Shown here: in pieces, positions 1 to 13,039 of the stretch
Layout of the letters: every line of letters begins with the position of its first letter
How positions within the stretch are numbered: the stretch's first letter is position 1
Source: Glandiceps talaboti
Lineage: Eukaryota > Hemichordata > Enteropneusta > Spengelidae
DNA: 64,000 bases
Assembly: GCF_964340395.1 (NCBI RefSeq)
Contig: NC_135566.1
Span: 3,720,001 to 3,784,000, forward strand
Reading direction: 5' to 3'
The notes under the pieces: model-generated
The model's input: only the letters and a program-made list of their open reading frames with translations
Database searches by the model: none
What the model was told of the DNA's origin: nothing
Position numbers and translations under genes: made by a program

Positions 1-1504
1 CTTTCAGACTCAGAAATAATGAATCAATTTTAATTCAATTCAAATGTTCTTTAAAAGTCAATTTTCTAAAAATAAATTTGCTAAAACATTTTTAGTCGCC
101 AGATTCGGTAGTGAAGGAGTTATTACAGTTACAACACATTCCTTAGCTGTTAATAGTAGCACATATAGTTCTATGTTTCCCCCACAGTAGGATGCTTAGG
201 CATACTAGTATTATATTTGTATAGAGCTTTGATGTCTTTTTCGATGATCCTCATCAGAATGACCAATTCCATAGTTACAACTGATCACTCTGAACTTTGA
301 AACTTTGATCTGCTTGTTTAGTTCTATGTTAAGACCCGTGTATCATTTGAGCTACCCAGCTGATGAACACCCTTGGTCATATTGGATTCTGAGAGGACAA
401 TAATGGCCACCCTATCCCCAACCATTCCTTCTCCCAATTTCCATCCCACCCAACTACATGTAGGAATATCCAGAACTGAAAACTGAAATCATAGACACAC
501 ATGGTACTAATCATACAAATGGTAATGTCAACCATAGTTTACTGATGAGTAATCTCAATATTTTAAGAGTTCCCTTTTTGGCCAGAACATTTTGATTAAA
601 TTTACACATTGTTGTCTAGTTCCTATTTTTGAGCACCCTTGGGAGGGGGGGGGGAAACATAGACAATAGAAGTGTGTTTGTGCTGCGAAAATAAACCATT
701 AAAACACAGATATACATGTACAAGGTGCAATGCATGCATGCATCCATCAATTGGAAGGCTCAACATTTTACATGTTAACTTAAAGTCAAACTTATACCAA
801 CAACAAGGTGCATGCATCTACAGTTGAAAACAAATTACTGTATCCTGTAAACCTTTAATACATAAAATTAGCATCTACCGACATATACAAAATACTCCAT
901 AAAACCATAAAATTAGCATCTACAGACATATACAAAATACTCCATAAAAAACATTCAAGACTTCACATTTGATATTATTGTACAATTTATAGTTATATAC
1001 ACCCCATATAACTCAAACAAAATTCAATGTTGAAAGAAGTTGCATGCATTTATAACGCATATGCAGAATACACCGTAAAACCCAACACATACAAAGTGCA
1101 CTGTTATTCATCCAGACTTCATCATCCATATCTTAATTTTCTATACTACATGTATGCTGCTATTTCTATATTACTTTTTCTATTCTACATTTAACTTCTT
1201 TACCAATGTTTCCATCGTATGCTACAGGTTTTGTATCTTTTAGCTATGCTATTACACATGGTAACCCAGCTTGCTTTAATTTCTATATCTATATTTCTAT
1301 ATTATATTCACTTCTAGATTCTTATATTCCAAATTACTACTTTATATGCTTTTCTTTACATTGCACAATTTCTACATATCTATTTTCTCTACAACTACTT
1401 TTAAGCTATCAATGTCTACTTCAGTGTTTTTGCTAAGGTTTACAAATCTTGTAAAACTTGCTCATTTTTTATAGACTTCTGATTGGGGAGGGGGGGGGGC
1501 AAGA

Positions 1505-1641
1505 ATGTAGAACAGTGGACTGACCGTACAGAAGGTACATATTAGTATCAAGTTAGGGAGTTAAGGTTAGGTTAGGGCTAAGAGTAGGATTAACACAAAC
1601 CACATTTGTAACACCGACAACCATTAACCACTGTTCTACAT
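1505..1641. mobile_element. MITE-like element with 14-bp perfect terminal inverted repeats
   Basis: The left end ATGTAGAACAGTGG (1505-1518) is the exact reverse complement of the right end CCACTGTTCTACAT (1628-1641). The 137-bp body has no ORF. A diverged second copy in the same orientation lies at about 51109-51256, sharing AGTGGACTGAC, TATTAGTATCAAG.TAGGGAGTT and AGGATTA. Perfect termini plus a second copy support a non-autonomous DNA transposon. Its superfamily is not determinable here. Confidence 0.7.
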
Positions 1642-1837
1642 CTGCCTCTGGTTAGGGACCACAATAAAATGTGTAGGGAAATCAGGCAGATTTTACTTAT
1701 TTTTAATAAAAGTATAAACTGCCCTTAACAAAAACACTGTATTTTGTATATTACACACCAGATTTAATCTGAGGTATCCAATATATATACACACTCTTGT
1801 TATGCTATCATCGGAAGCATACTATAAGTATCACTAA

Positions 1838-2086
1838 ATAGGGAACTTGCAATCCAGACTGAGCATGCTCAGACGTAAAGGACTATGGGATTATCTGTTG
1901 GTTATCGTAATACCTAATCTGGCGCTACCAATAAAAAAGCCTCCCACAATTGTCAGGGTAACTATGAATTGATCATTCATGGTTGCAAACAATGTAACAG
2001 TATTGTTTACAATTATTTATTACAGTATTTATTATCACATTTCCCATGATGCAACATTCAACATGGCGGGTTTGCAAGTTCCCTAT
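1838..2086. mobile_element. MITE-like element with 15-bp perfect terminal inverted repeats
   Basis: ATAGGGAACTTGCAA (1838-1852) is mirrored exactly by TTGCAAGTTCCCTAT (2072-2086). The inverted similarity extends inward imperfectly (GACTATGGGATTAT versus ATCATGGGAAATGTGAT on the other strand). The element is about 249 bp and AT-rich inside, with no ORF. Confidence 0.65.
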
Positions 2087-2127
2087 TGCATGTATATTTA
2101 TAAGGACCAAAACACTAATGTACTTAC

Positions 2128-2247
2128 CAATGTCTCATTATCAGTTTTTAGCGCTGATACCCTTTTCTCTAATCTCTGGACCTGAGTTTGTAATTCACTG
2201 TTTTTACGTAGCAAACTTTTCTCTTTTTCTTCATACAGCTTTTTGGT
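2128..2247 (-). CDS. JAKMIP: JAKMIP-like internal coiled-coil exon
   Basis: This 120-nt exon (40 codons, phase 0 to phase 0) has acceptor TTATTTTCAG and consensus donor TTG|GTAAGT. It encodes TKKLYEEKEKSLLRKNSELQ followed by TQVQRLEKRVSALKTDNETL. The second half aligns with KCLAKRNDELMVSLQRMEEKLKAVTKENSEM of vertebrate JAKMIP1, as I remember it. Heptad spacing of Leu/Val supports coiled coil. It lies about 40 bp to the right of the inverted-repeat element ending at 2086. Confidence 0.8.
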
Positions 2248-5200
2248 CTGAAAATAAGAAATATGACATATTTAGAAACAGTTATTTTTTCTCTATTAGT
2301 ATTAACCAGTCAAGCTATAAAAACAACATTCGCAAAATAATGACAACTTTGTAAACAAGTCCTTTTTAATGCATGACTTAAACCTACACAGAAAGACGGT
2401 TAGACCAGCCATTATGGTTGTTCTCATGGTTGAACAATGAATATTCATGACTCCTGAGTGCTTATTCCCTTCAGTTTAACATCTCCCACGAATATTAATT
2501 GCACAACCATGCATAAATTATTTCTGCTGACTCCCATGAGGCAATGGCCCACATCAAAGATATCCTATAAAGGCACAAAATCAACCTGATGTTTCTCTGA
2601 AATCGCAAGTATTATGTATGTGATGTAAAATCATGAAATGACTCTCTAGAACCTATATATGAAAATGTCTCTATACTTCCTAGAATGACGTTCCTCTGTA
2701 TTTAAAGAGGGATGATAACGACACTTCTGGCAATGTATGTCTACACTTGAACTTGTACCATATTTTCATCCTTATTTATCTATATGTAACTTGTCAGCAT
2801 AGTGACATTGTGTATCTATTAAAAGTACAAATTCTACCCTACATTTGTGAAAATCTGTAAATGCAAAGTACATTTTTGAAGAATTTGATTTCCATAAAGA
2901 AGTTAAATTTATATATGAAATCATTACACTACATTCGCATAGAATTTGTATTGTCAAAAGGACTACATGCATGTAGTTCTTGGAAATCTGTGCTCACAAT
3001 GGAACACTTTATCATCAAAACATCAGGAACAAATGCATACATACATGAACATATACAATGTATGTCATTCATTCATTCATTCATTCATTGAATTGCAACA
3101 TACATGATGCATACAAAGTATGGGAAACTATACACATGTGAAACACATACATACAATATAATGCCTGCAATGTATAGCACTTTAGGGACAGCTCATCTCA
3201 AATTATCACACACTTATAATAACAAAATTTGGCCATTCAGATAAAATGAATGTGTATGCCTGCAATGTATAGCGCTTTAGGGATATCTCAAATTATCACT
3301 CATAATAAGAAAATTTGTCCATTCAGATAAAGTGAATGTGTATGCTTGCAATGTATAGTGCTTTAGGAATACATGTATCTCAAATTATCACTCATAATAA
3401 CAAAATTTGTCCATTCAGATTATAACTACATGTACGATACAAGTATACATTGTATGCTTACAATGTATAGCACTTTAGGGCCATCTCAAATTATCATAAA
3501 CTTATAATAACAAAATTTGGCCATTCAAATGGACAGAAAGACTGACTAAAAGACTGAATTATTCGTGTTCAGCTAAATTGGAAAACCAACAACAACGACA
3601 AATTCTCAGTCTAAGCCAAAGTTTTCAATTTATATAGTTACATGTAGTTACACAAAAATTAATTCAGATAATTTATATCTTCACGAATTCTGCACACTTT
3701 TTATAGTTACTGTAGAGTAACTATAAATCATTCCAATAATTAAAATCTCTATTTTTATATAACTGCCTTTGTATTTGTTCATTTCATAAATAATCTATAT
3801 GAATTGGTCAATCAAAATGGTAGAATTGGTATTATAGCAGTATCTAAATATGCTGGTATAGTATCACACTACATAGTATGTCTGTCGGACAGGCCATATG
3901 ACCACCTGTTGTTTGTTTAAATGGTGATGTCATGGCTGTATGTACACATTGCAATGTATATGTAGATTGTATTTATTGGTGGTAGAAAGCATGGTAGAAT
4001 GTAGGTGAAATCTGCCTGACTTTCCAATTTTAACCCCGAAAGTCCATCAATGTTATGGTACACACATGTATAAAACAGATAGGAAACTTGGTGTTCTACT
4101 GAATTTCTCCTTTGTTACATGGATTTGCAAATAACTAGGTAGAATATGTGTATTGTGTAAAGGAATATCACTGTTAAGAGCACAATGTCTATTGTGTTAA
4201 ATTAATATTAACACTAATGTTTATCAGAGTAGTAAAACAGAAAACCTATAAAATCTCAGAGAGGCTCAACACCTTGATCATCATCACAATATACAGTACT
4301 CTCTCCCTCCCTCCTTTTTTTCCTCTCTCTCTCGCTCTCTCTTTCTCTCTCACTCGCTCGCTTGCTCGCTCACTCTCTTGCTCTCTCTGTCCCTCTTCTC
4401 TCTCTTCCTGTCTGTCTGTCTCACTTTCTCTCTCTTTCTCACTCACTCACTCTCTCTTGCTCTCTCTCTCCCTGTCTGTGTCTGTCTGTCTGTCTTTCTT
4501 TCTCTTTCTCTCTCTGTGTACATTCATAAATTTGGTTTAAAACTATAAAATATATATGTATAATATAATTCATAATTTATGATCAGTATACCCTTGAAAT
4601 TTAAGTAAACAAATTCCATGGTCATCTTAAAGTTGGCCTGCCCAATGGTTGCTATGGTATCATCACAAAAACTGAAAAGTTTACTACAGGTATATCTCAT
4701 ACACACGGCTTTAAAAAGTAATTTATGTTTCATATTGTTTTATCAGTATTGTCCTTTCATACAATAATTAAATGTTATCCCCAATACTTTAATTTATTCA
4801 GACAAGGAAAATATAAGTGACCTAAGGGTCCTTGTCACTACGAGTTGCTAGATGAGTAGTGACAACCCTTAGATAATGAGTATTTTCTGAATGAACGAAG
4901 AAAAATATTGGAGAATAATACAATTATACCATTGCCAGTAATATGGAAACAAATCTAGGAAAGTAATGGCAATTTTGAGTGTTTTGACTCCTATTTCAAA
5001 CACAGCAGAACCAATGACGTAGCACGCAATGTCGTGACATAGATCATGTGCTGTCGTGATGTAGAATGACCTGAGTATATATTCCATATTTTTTGTAGAA
5101 CCTGGCTCATGCATGGTATAAAATCTAGTGATATTCAAAAAGTTTGATTTCCTGGATGACTAATATTTGTTGTTGTTTCAACTTATTATCAGTAATTCAA

Positions 5201-8200
5201 GGGCACATGTATTATGATGAATGGCAGTGATAATAATATGACTCATTAAAATGGGACACACCCATTGACAATGTCATATGACATCATCGGATTTCAATAT
5301 ATCTCAATGTCAAGCAAAACTTGACAAATTTACCATATTACATACACTTGTTATCATATTACAACTTACAAGTATACATGTACATCAATTATAAATGTAA
5401 TCAAGTATATAATCATTATGCTGGTTATTGACCCTACAAAGCTCTGTATCCTATTTGTACACATACATTGTACAGACTCACAGAATGGTTAACCAGGCAT
5501 CTATTATACCTAGCTTAGTCCCTATACACGCCATGACCATCTCGGTCATCTCTTCCGTATAGTCAAATGGGTTTCTCTAGAACAGCATTCTGTTCTTACC
5601 ACCAGCAGTGGTAGTTTAATGCTAGTGGAGCATTAATGTAAATGTGACGATGCTATCACACCCTCACGATATACTTCCAAACTGGAGGTTGAGTTTGCAG
5701 TAAACTGAACGAAGTTACCAATATACAAACACCTGTCAATGTGTGATGGATTACTACTGACATGTGTTGTCAACTGTCCCCAGTAGGAGATTTTCTAGAT
5801 TTTCAGTAAAATATAAAATTTGTCCATTTGACTATACGTGGAGAAATATAGAGAGATCGTAGAAAACAAAAATGACCACATGTACAGTAACTAGACTATG
5901 ATTAACTTACATCCTGACCGGTTTATCCCATCAGGTAGAAAGTACGTTTAAAAAATTTCAAAAAAAGTCTAGATATCAAATGATACATACATGTACATAT
6001 AATATATATAAAGATGTTCCTTTTGTTTGCTAGAAAACATATCATGGAATATGTAACTATGAATGATCCAGGAAATTGATCATTAGATATTAGATATCAT
6101 ACATGTACACATGCAGTGTTCTTACCAGGCATGTGACCTGTCTTTTGACATAACTAACTGAGGGTTCCAGTTGGCATAGCCTGGAATCCATGTGGGTTTT
6201 GAATTCATTATTTCCAGATGAGGAAATCAATATTCACAATCCCCATTCACCTGGTTTCTAGGCTACAGTCAGCATCTCAACACAACCAAACTTTAAGTTG
6301 TACAGTCAGCATCTCCACACAACCAAAATTTAAGTTGTACAGAACATATTACAATAACAAGTATATGTGTGTATTTTGTAAAGTCAAGTCAAATGTAGTC
6401 TTTAAGGTTGACTTTCAAAATTAATATTGTTAGGTTAAGAATTACTATTCCATACTGACTTTGGTATAGTCATGATGACTCAGTCATGATAACAGCTGTG
6501 TCCATTCAGACACCTCTGGTCTTTGCACGAATCAGACATTAAAATGATAATTTGACAGAGTAATACTTCTGTTGACATTCGTGTAGTGTGTAGTACAATT
6601 TTATTAAAAGAGTAGGCCTGAGTAAAATCTATCAGGATTTCCGTTACTTGTAGGGATAATGTAGGGTTCCCCCAAAAGTTATGGTAGATTGTATGGGAAA
6701 CTATGCCAAATTGCAAGTTATTATAGGTGATGTAAGTTCATGAAATGACCAAGAACCAATATTATATGAAAATGTCTCTATTTCCTGGAGAGGTGTTCAC
6801 ACTCCCTGTTGTACATTACATGTATATCCTTTGCTTGTATATTGACCGTGGGTACATCAGATTCTTAAGCAAAAAAATTAGTCTCCGAGAACTGTTTACT
6901 GACCCAGAATTTCACAGAATTTTCTAGACATGACAACATATCTAGATTTATACAATTCAGCAATATTTGTATATACAAAAGAATGTGGCATGATCATTCT
7001 GTTAACTAAAGCGTAACAATTGTAGACGTGCTCATTTGGGAATCTGACCAGCTGTTGCATGATTTCGTGTATCATTCAATCTTTTAATGTCAATGTGACT
7101 ATGTAACCTATATTGTATATCAAACAGTCTGCCTCTTTCCTTTACAGAGATGTATAGCTCTGCATAAATATTCTAACGATGTGTCTGAATCCTATTCCTA
7201 TTAATATACATGTATCTATCCTATCCTATCCTACCCTACAGTGCAGTGCAGTACAGTGCAGTGCAGTGCAGTACAGTACAGTACGGTATGGTACGGTGCG
7301 GTGCGGTGCGGTGCGGTGTGGTGCGGTGTGGTGTGGTGCAGTACGGTACGGTATGGTACGGTACAGTACAGTACAGTACAGTACAGTACAGTACAGTACA
7401 GTACAATACAATACAGTACAGTATGGTACGGTACGGTTTGCCGTAAGGTATGGTACAATACAGTGCGGTATACAGTACAGAACAGTATAATGCAGTACTG
7501 CACAGTACAGTTGGTATAGCTAAGCACAATAACCTACTTGTAGTACATGTATAGAAGCATAAACCCTACACAGCCTAGTGTAAGGTCTATGGTAAAACAG
7601 TACATAATCAATATAGATTAGAAGAGATAACAATACATTTACATTTTATAATCTTTATAGAGGTGACATTATAAATACAGACATCATTAACTATCTACTA
7701 AATTGAAGTACATGACCAGTAAAGTCAACACATAAACATCTACAGATGTATGTAGGATGTCTGGGGATGATAATGTACTCTCAATCCATGTACTAAGTGA
7801 CTGTATAAATCATCCATTTATAGTTTACTGTTTTACATTTTATAAAATCTGCCATTATTAGTTTATCAGTAGTGACATGATGTGTTTGTTCTTGTTGTGT
7901 TATATGTTGATTGTGTGTATAGTAGTGGTTTTACAGTAATGCGTTGATAACACACACTAAATTTCAACATACTGGTAATTACATGTCTAAGCAACATTAC
8001 AGGAATGCTTGCTACCCCTTGTTATGATACTATGTTGCAGGAAGAGCACTAAAATTACAGGAAGGCTCACTACCCCTTGTTATGATACTATGTTGTGGGC
8101 AGGGCACTAAAATTACAGGAGGGCTCACTACCCCTTGTTATGATACTATGTTGCAGGAAGAGCACTAAAATTACAGGAAGGCTCACTATCCATCGTTATG

Positions 8201-9320
8201 ATACTATTTTGAGGGGAGGGCACTAAAATTACAGGAGGGCTCACTACCCCTTGTTATTATACTATGTTGTGGGGAGGGCACTAAAATTACAGGAGGGCTC
8301 ACTACCTCTATTATGAATATGATACTATGTCAAGGGGCACTACCTAAAATTTCAAGAAGGCTCACTACCTCCTGATACTATACTACTGGGATATGTCAAA
8401 AGGATAGCACTAAAATTATTACATTATGAAAGGCTCTGTACCTTCTTCAGGTAGAATACTACAGATTAAATTTACAAGAGAGCTCAGTGCCCATATTGCC
8501 TCGTTCTGGGGAGAACAGAAATTACAAGACTATCTATGTTACTTTACTATATCCATGGTAGAACACAAGAAGTTTCAGTAGTCCATGCTACCTTGTTCAA
8601 CCATAGACAGTGTCTATGGTTCAATGAGAAAGTATTTTTTCATTGAACTTAACTACAAAACTTGTTAAAGTCAGATGAATGATAACATTATAAAATGAAT
8701 GACAGTCCACATAGGGTGGTTATTTACAGTACAGACACGCAGGGTGATGCAAATACCAAGGGTTATCATAATAATAGATATCAAATGATACATGTACAGA
8801 TGTGGCATCAATTATTGTGGTTGATTGTACATGGTATCTCTTTAGTAAATTTAATGCACGCGTTAGTAAAATTTAACAGAGGTAATGAGTCTTGTAAATT
8901 TTGTATTCTCCCTGAACAAGGTGTTACCGAGGTAACAGGGTAGCCAAGTCAGGGGACTAAGCCCTCTTGAAATTTGTTTCCTCCCTGACTTACTCTTCTC
9001 AGCCCTGTTGTAATTTCTCTGTAAACTTATACAGATAAATACATACATACATACATACATACATACATACATACATACATACATACATACATACATACAT
9101 ACATACATACATACATACATACATACATACATACATACATACATACATACATACATACATACATACATACATACATACATACATACATACATACGCACAC
9201 ACACATGTACCATATGTACACACGCATGTACGCATGCACATACATGCATACATTTACATACAATACACACACAAACACACCCAAACACCCACACACAAAT
9301 ACACACACACATACACACAA

Positions 9321-9369
<49 letters not shown>

Positions 9370-12300
9370 TCACAATTTACAAACAATAGAATTTTCAGTA
9401 CTGCATGATTAGGTTTAAACTATGATGATTACATTTTCATGTACTTTATATTTGTGTTTAAATTTTACCAGTATGCTACAAAAAGTGAACAAAAGTCAAA
9501 AACACTAAATACATCTACATGCAAGGGTGAGATATCCATAGCAGGTTCAATATACAAATGTACACTCCATATGATACATTTCTGAGTATTTTGAGGATTT
9601 AAATTATTCATCGACGAATAGCATGATGATGATGATGATGATGATGATAACTGTCCACTTTGTTGCCAATTATGTTATTTGTAAGACTAATAATACTTGG
9701 CTTACATTCGGAATAAAATTGTATTCACATCGCCACACTGTAATTACTATGTCTGTAGTTCTATATCACATGACAATAAAATCAAACAGAGATAGAAGTC
9801 AGAAATTAAATTTTTAATACCAAACACTGCTAGGTATAAATTATATACAGTGTTCGAATTTAACTTTTAAACTCAGTAGTCAGATTTATCTTAAGTGATT
9901 TTTTAACAGTTTTCTATTTTTTTTTCATTTGGTCTGTTACTTTATATAAATTTGGTAGTCTAGATACAATTTTTAGTAGCCTTACATACATGCAGACTAC
10001 TGTTTGTTAGCTTTAGCCATGTGAACCGTTTCAGCTACAATTTTCAATGTTTCTATTGGTCTAAAAAATTATCAGTATCACTTTTAAAAGTAAAAATATG
10101 GTAGTCTAAATGCAATGTTTAGTACTATAGTAGTCAATGTGTCCTGGACTATAGATAATTTAAAGCCCTAATATAGAAAATAATAGTCAAGTAAAAAACA
10201 GACAGATGTCGAAACTAAATCTACAAAACACTGCTAGGTATGCGTGCATACCGGAATCAAATTTAACATCTATGCTTGGTGGTCACATTTTCAGATTTAA
10301 CCAAAGTATTTTTTCTGATAAAATCAAATTTAAAAAAAAAACGATTGATAGATGTGAAACTATAATACAAGTAAAAATTTAAACTGGATGGTTTTAATTA
10401 ATCTCAACTCAAAAAGGTTTTCAAAAATTCTGACTAGGTTTTGGCATGTTAACAGAGCAGCATCAGGTAATGTCATTCTGTACAATATTTATACCTACTA
10501 GATATTAAATTAAATGTATATGAAATAGAGATACTGAATTATATGAAAATTTATTTAAATTTAAAAACATAGACTTCTGATTATTGTTTGAGGGTTGAAA
10601 ATTCCTATGTACAGTAATATGTATGGTTGTCAATATCTGGGGATACTGTCACCTGACAACAGATACCGCCATATGTTTAAAATGCTGTGACCTTCACTAA
10701 CTCCCATAACTATACCACACCACGGTTTTACAGAATTATAATAATCTACCATTTTTTATCGTTAGAAATAGAGTTTTTTATTAGATGGATGTCGGTATTT
10801 TTAGAAATATGTAATGTAAACTCGTGATTTAGGAATTAAAAAAACAAATAAATCTAAAGATAGCTTTAAAAGAACACCAGCGTACTACTGGTATCCAGGA
10901 GATGACATCAATTCTGAAAACTGTCAGTGGTGTGATATTATCATTATGAAGAAAAATGATGAAATATTAAAATCAGACTTTGGTTATTGTTTACAGACAA
11001 TATCATCTCTTAATCAGTATACATTCAATCAAACAAAGTTTCGTTACCCACCTGATAAAGCTGTAGATTTTGGTAAAATCGCTGAATTTCACGATTATCC
11101 ATTTTCGGTATCATTGTGTTATTTGCATACATGGTGACGGAACACACTTTTTTTTATAGACAACTACAACAACTACAAGTTTGTGCAGCTAAAATACCGC
11201 TACATCTATACACACTAGGGGAAGGAATGTCATTGGTTTTGTATCCTTCACGGTGGCATCTTTTACCCAGCTGATAAAGACATAACGATTACTGCAGTTG
11301 TTTCCAAATGGTAACAGTATAATATCCTCCTGGACATAGTACCGACATGTTGCACACTGGTAGCTAGCACTCACCAAACACTATTATAATATATGCAAAT
11401 GAGGTAACATATGTTCCAAAATTAGCCGAGCCCTGCAACTCATAATTGACAGATGCTGGTACAGAACAATTTATATATTACACACGCATCTGATATTAAA
11501 ATTTGAATGTCTATACCACGATTTATTTACTCAATATGCTTTCCTTTTACTATTTGATGATGCCAATTTTTATCTTTCTGAAATTGTTGCCTCCGTATAG
11601 AAGGCTACGTTGTTTACCTTTTTATATTTAAATTTGCATGGAACTGTAAAATGAATTGTGAAGCATAATTTGCATGACAATAACAGATTTATTGTTGATA
11701 AACTGGTCATGTGGTGTAAATAGAATGACAGAGTGGTGAATGTCAGCAAATAACTGCACGTATGTACGTACGGATACATAAAACTACCAATTTTTCCACA
11801 CCCCTGAAAGATTTTTAAATATTTTTTGTGCACTGCATGGTACAAATTATAAGTATCACCTAACAATGCAGAAGTACTCAGACAGTTAATTAATTCATTA
11901 ATTAATTTTGAACTTATTGTTTGCAAAAAGCTAACATATTTCCCTAGATTGTCAAATATTGACATATACTACACAAGTTGTGACGAAAGCCACTGAATTA
12001 ATTTTCTAGCCCTGTAAATCATTTCAAATATTTCACATGCAACTTTCTAACAATCATATTTACATGTGAATAAAATGAAATAGGTACAATAAAACCATTT
12101 TTGCAAATTTCAATAGATATCAATCGTGTTCACTAGAGTGACTGTGATGATCGTCTGATTGTGAATAGCGCCCCCTATTGACAAAGGATGTACACAGATG
12201 TGCTGACATCAAAGGATGGCACGGATAACTATAGGGATCATAATTGCCATGGTAACAAAATGTTATTTCAGATAATGTGGTTTACAGCTTTGATTGATTC

Positions 12301-12509
12301 ACAGATAATGTGAGTCTATTATACTGGCACAGTTCATACCACAAAGGGATCTGAATAGAACTAAATATCAGGAGAACTATATTTGTAAAGCTTAAAGCTA
12401 AAATTCAGATAGCATTGCGGGGAAGTTCTTAGGAGACAGTACTTTGAACATCAATTTATACAGAAACATTTGCAATACTGTGTAATCAATTGGAGTATAA
12501 TGTATATCA

Positions 12510-12564
<55 letters not shown>

Positions 12565-12980
12565 TTCATGTATATATGTGTGTATGTCATATGTATGTAT
12601 TTATCAATTAATCAACCAATCGGAAAATTTATAGAGTGCCTATATCCTATACTAAGTAAAGTTCAGAACATGTATATATGTACATACATATGTACAATTT
12701 TGTACATAATTATGTATGTATGTATGCACGCACGCACACATGTATGCATGCATGTACATGTATGTATGTATGTATGCATGCACATACATATGTGTGTCTG
12801 TGTTTGTGTGTGTATATGTGTATGTGTGTGTGTGCCTGTTGGTGTGTGTGCCTGTGTTTGTGCGCGCGTGTGTGTGTGTATGTGTGTGTATCTGTGTTTA
12901 TGTATGTGTATATGTGTGTGTGTCTGTATGTGTGTGTATGTATGTGTGTCTGTGTGTGTGCATGTGTGTGTATGTGTGTG

Positions 12981-13039
<59 letters not shown>

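Larger units (their letters stand above)
1..2127. other. JAKMIP intron or downstream sequence, no exon recognised
   Basis: This is AT-rich noncoding sequence beyond the donor of the 2128-2247 exon. It holds two short direct copies of an AAAATTAGCATCTAC motif (about 866 and 911), two G-runs (about 643 and 1487), and two inverted-repeat elements listed separately. I see no further JAKMIP exon, so the next one probably lies below position 1. Confidence 0.6.

Noticed and set aside
6124-6210. Minus-strand segment with GTAAGA donor encoding TWIPGYANWNPQ
   Set aside because: Open but without a clear acceptor, and unlike JAKMIP; probably chance or transposon-derived.
7226-7529. Overlapping open frames on both strands across the pentanucleotide array
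   Set aside because: A 5-bp repeat without stop words is open in all frames; peptides are CTVLY/QYSTV-type repeats with no other support.
8863-9408. Frames rich in MYVC or HTHT over the ATAC/CA tract
   Set aside because: Pure microsatellite translation.
11045-11110. Minus-strand MDNREIQRFYQNLQLYQ before GTGGGT
   Set aside because: Coil-like by eye but there is no upstream AG acceptor, and the plus-strand frame is longer.
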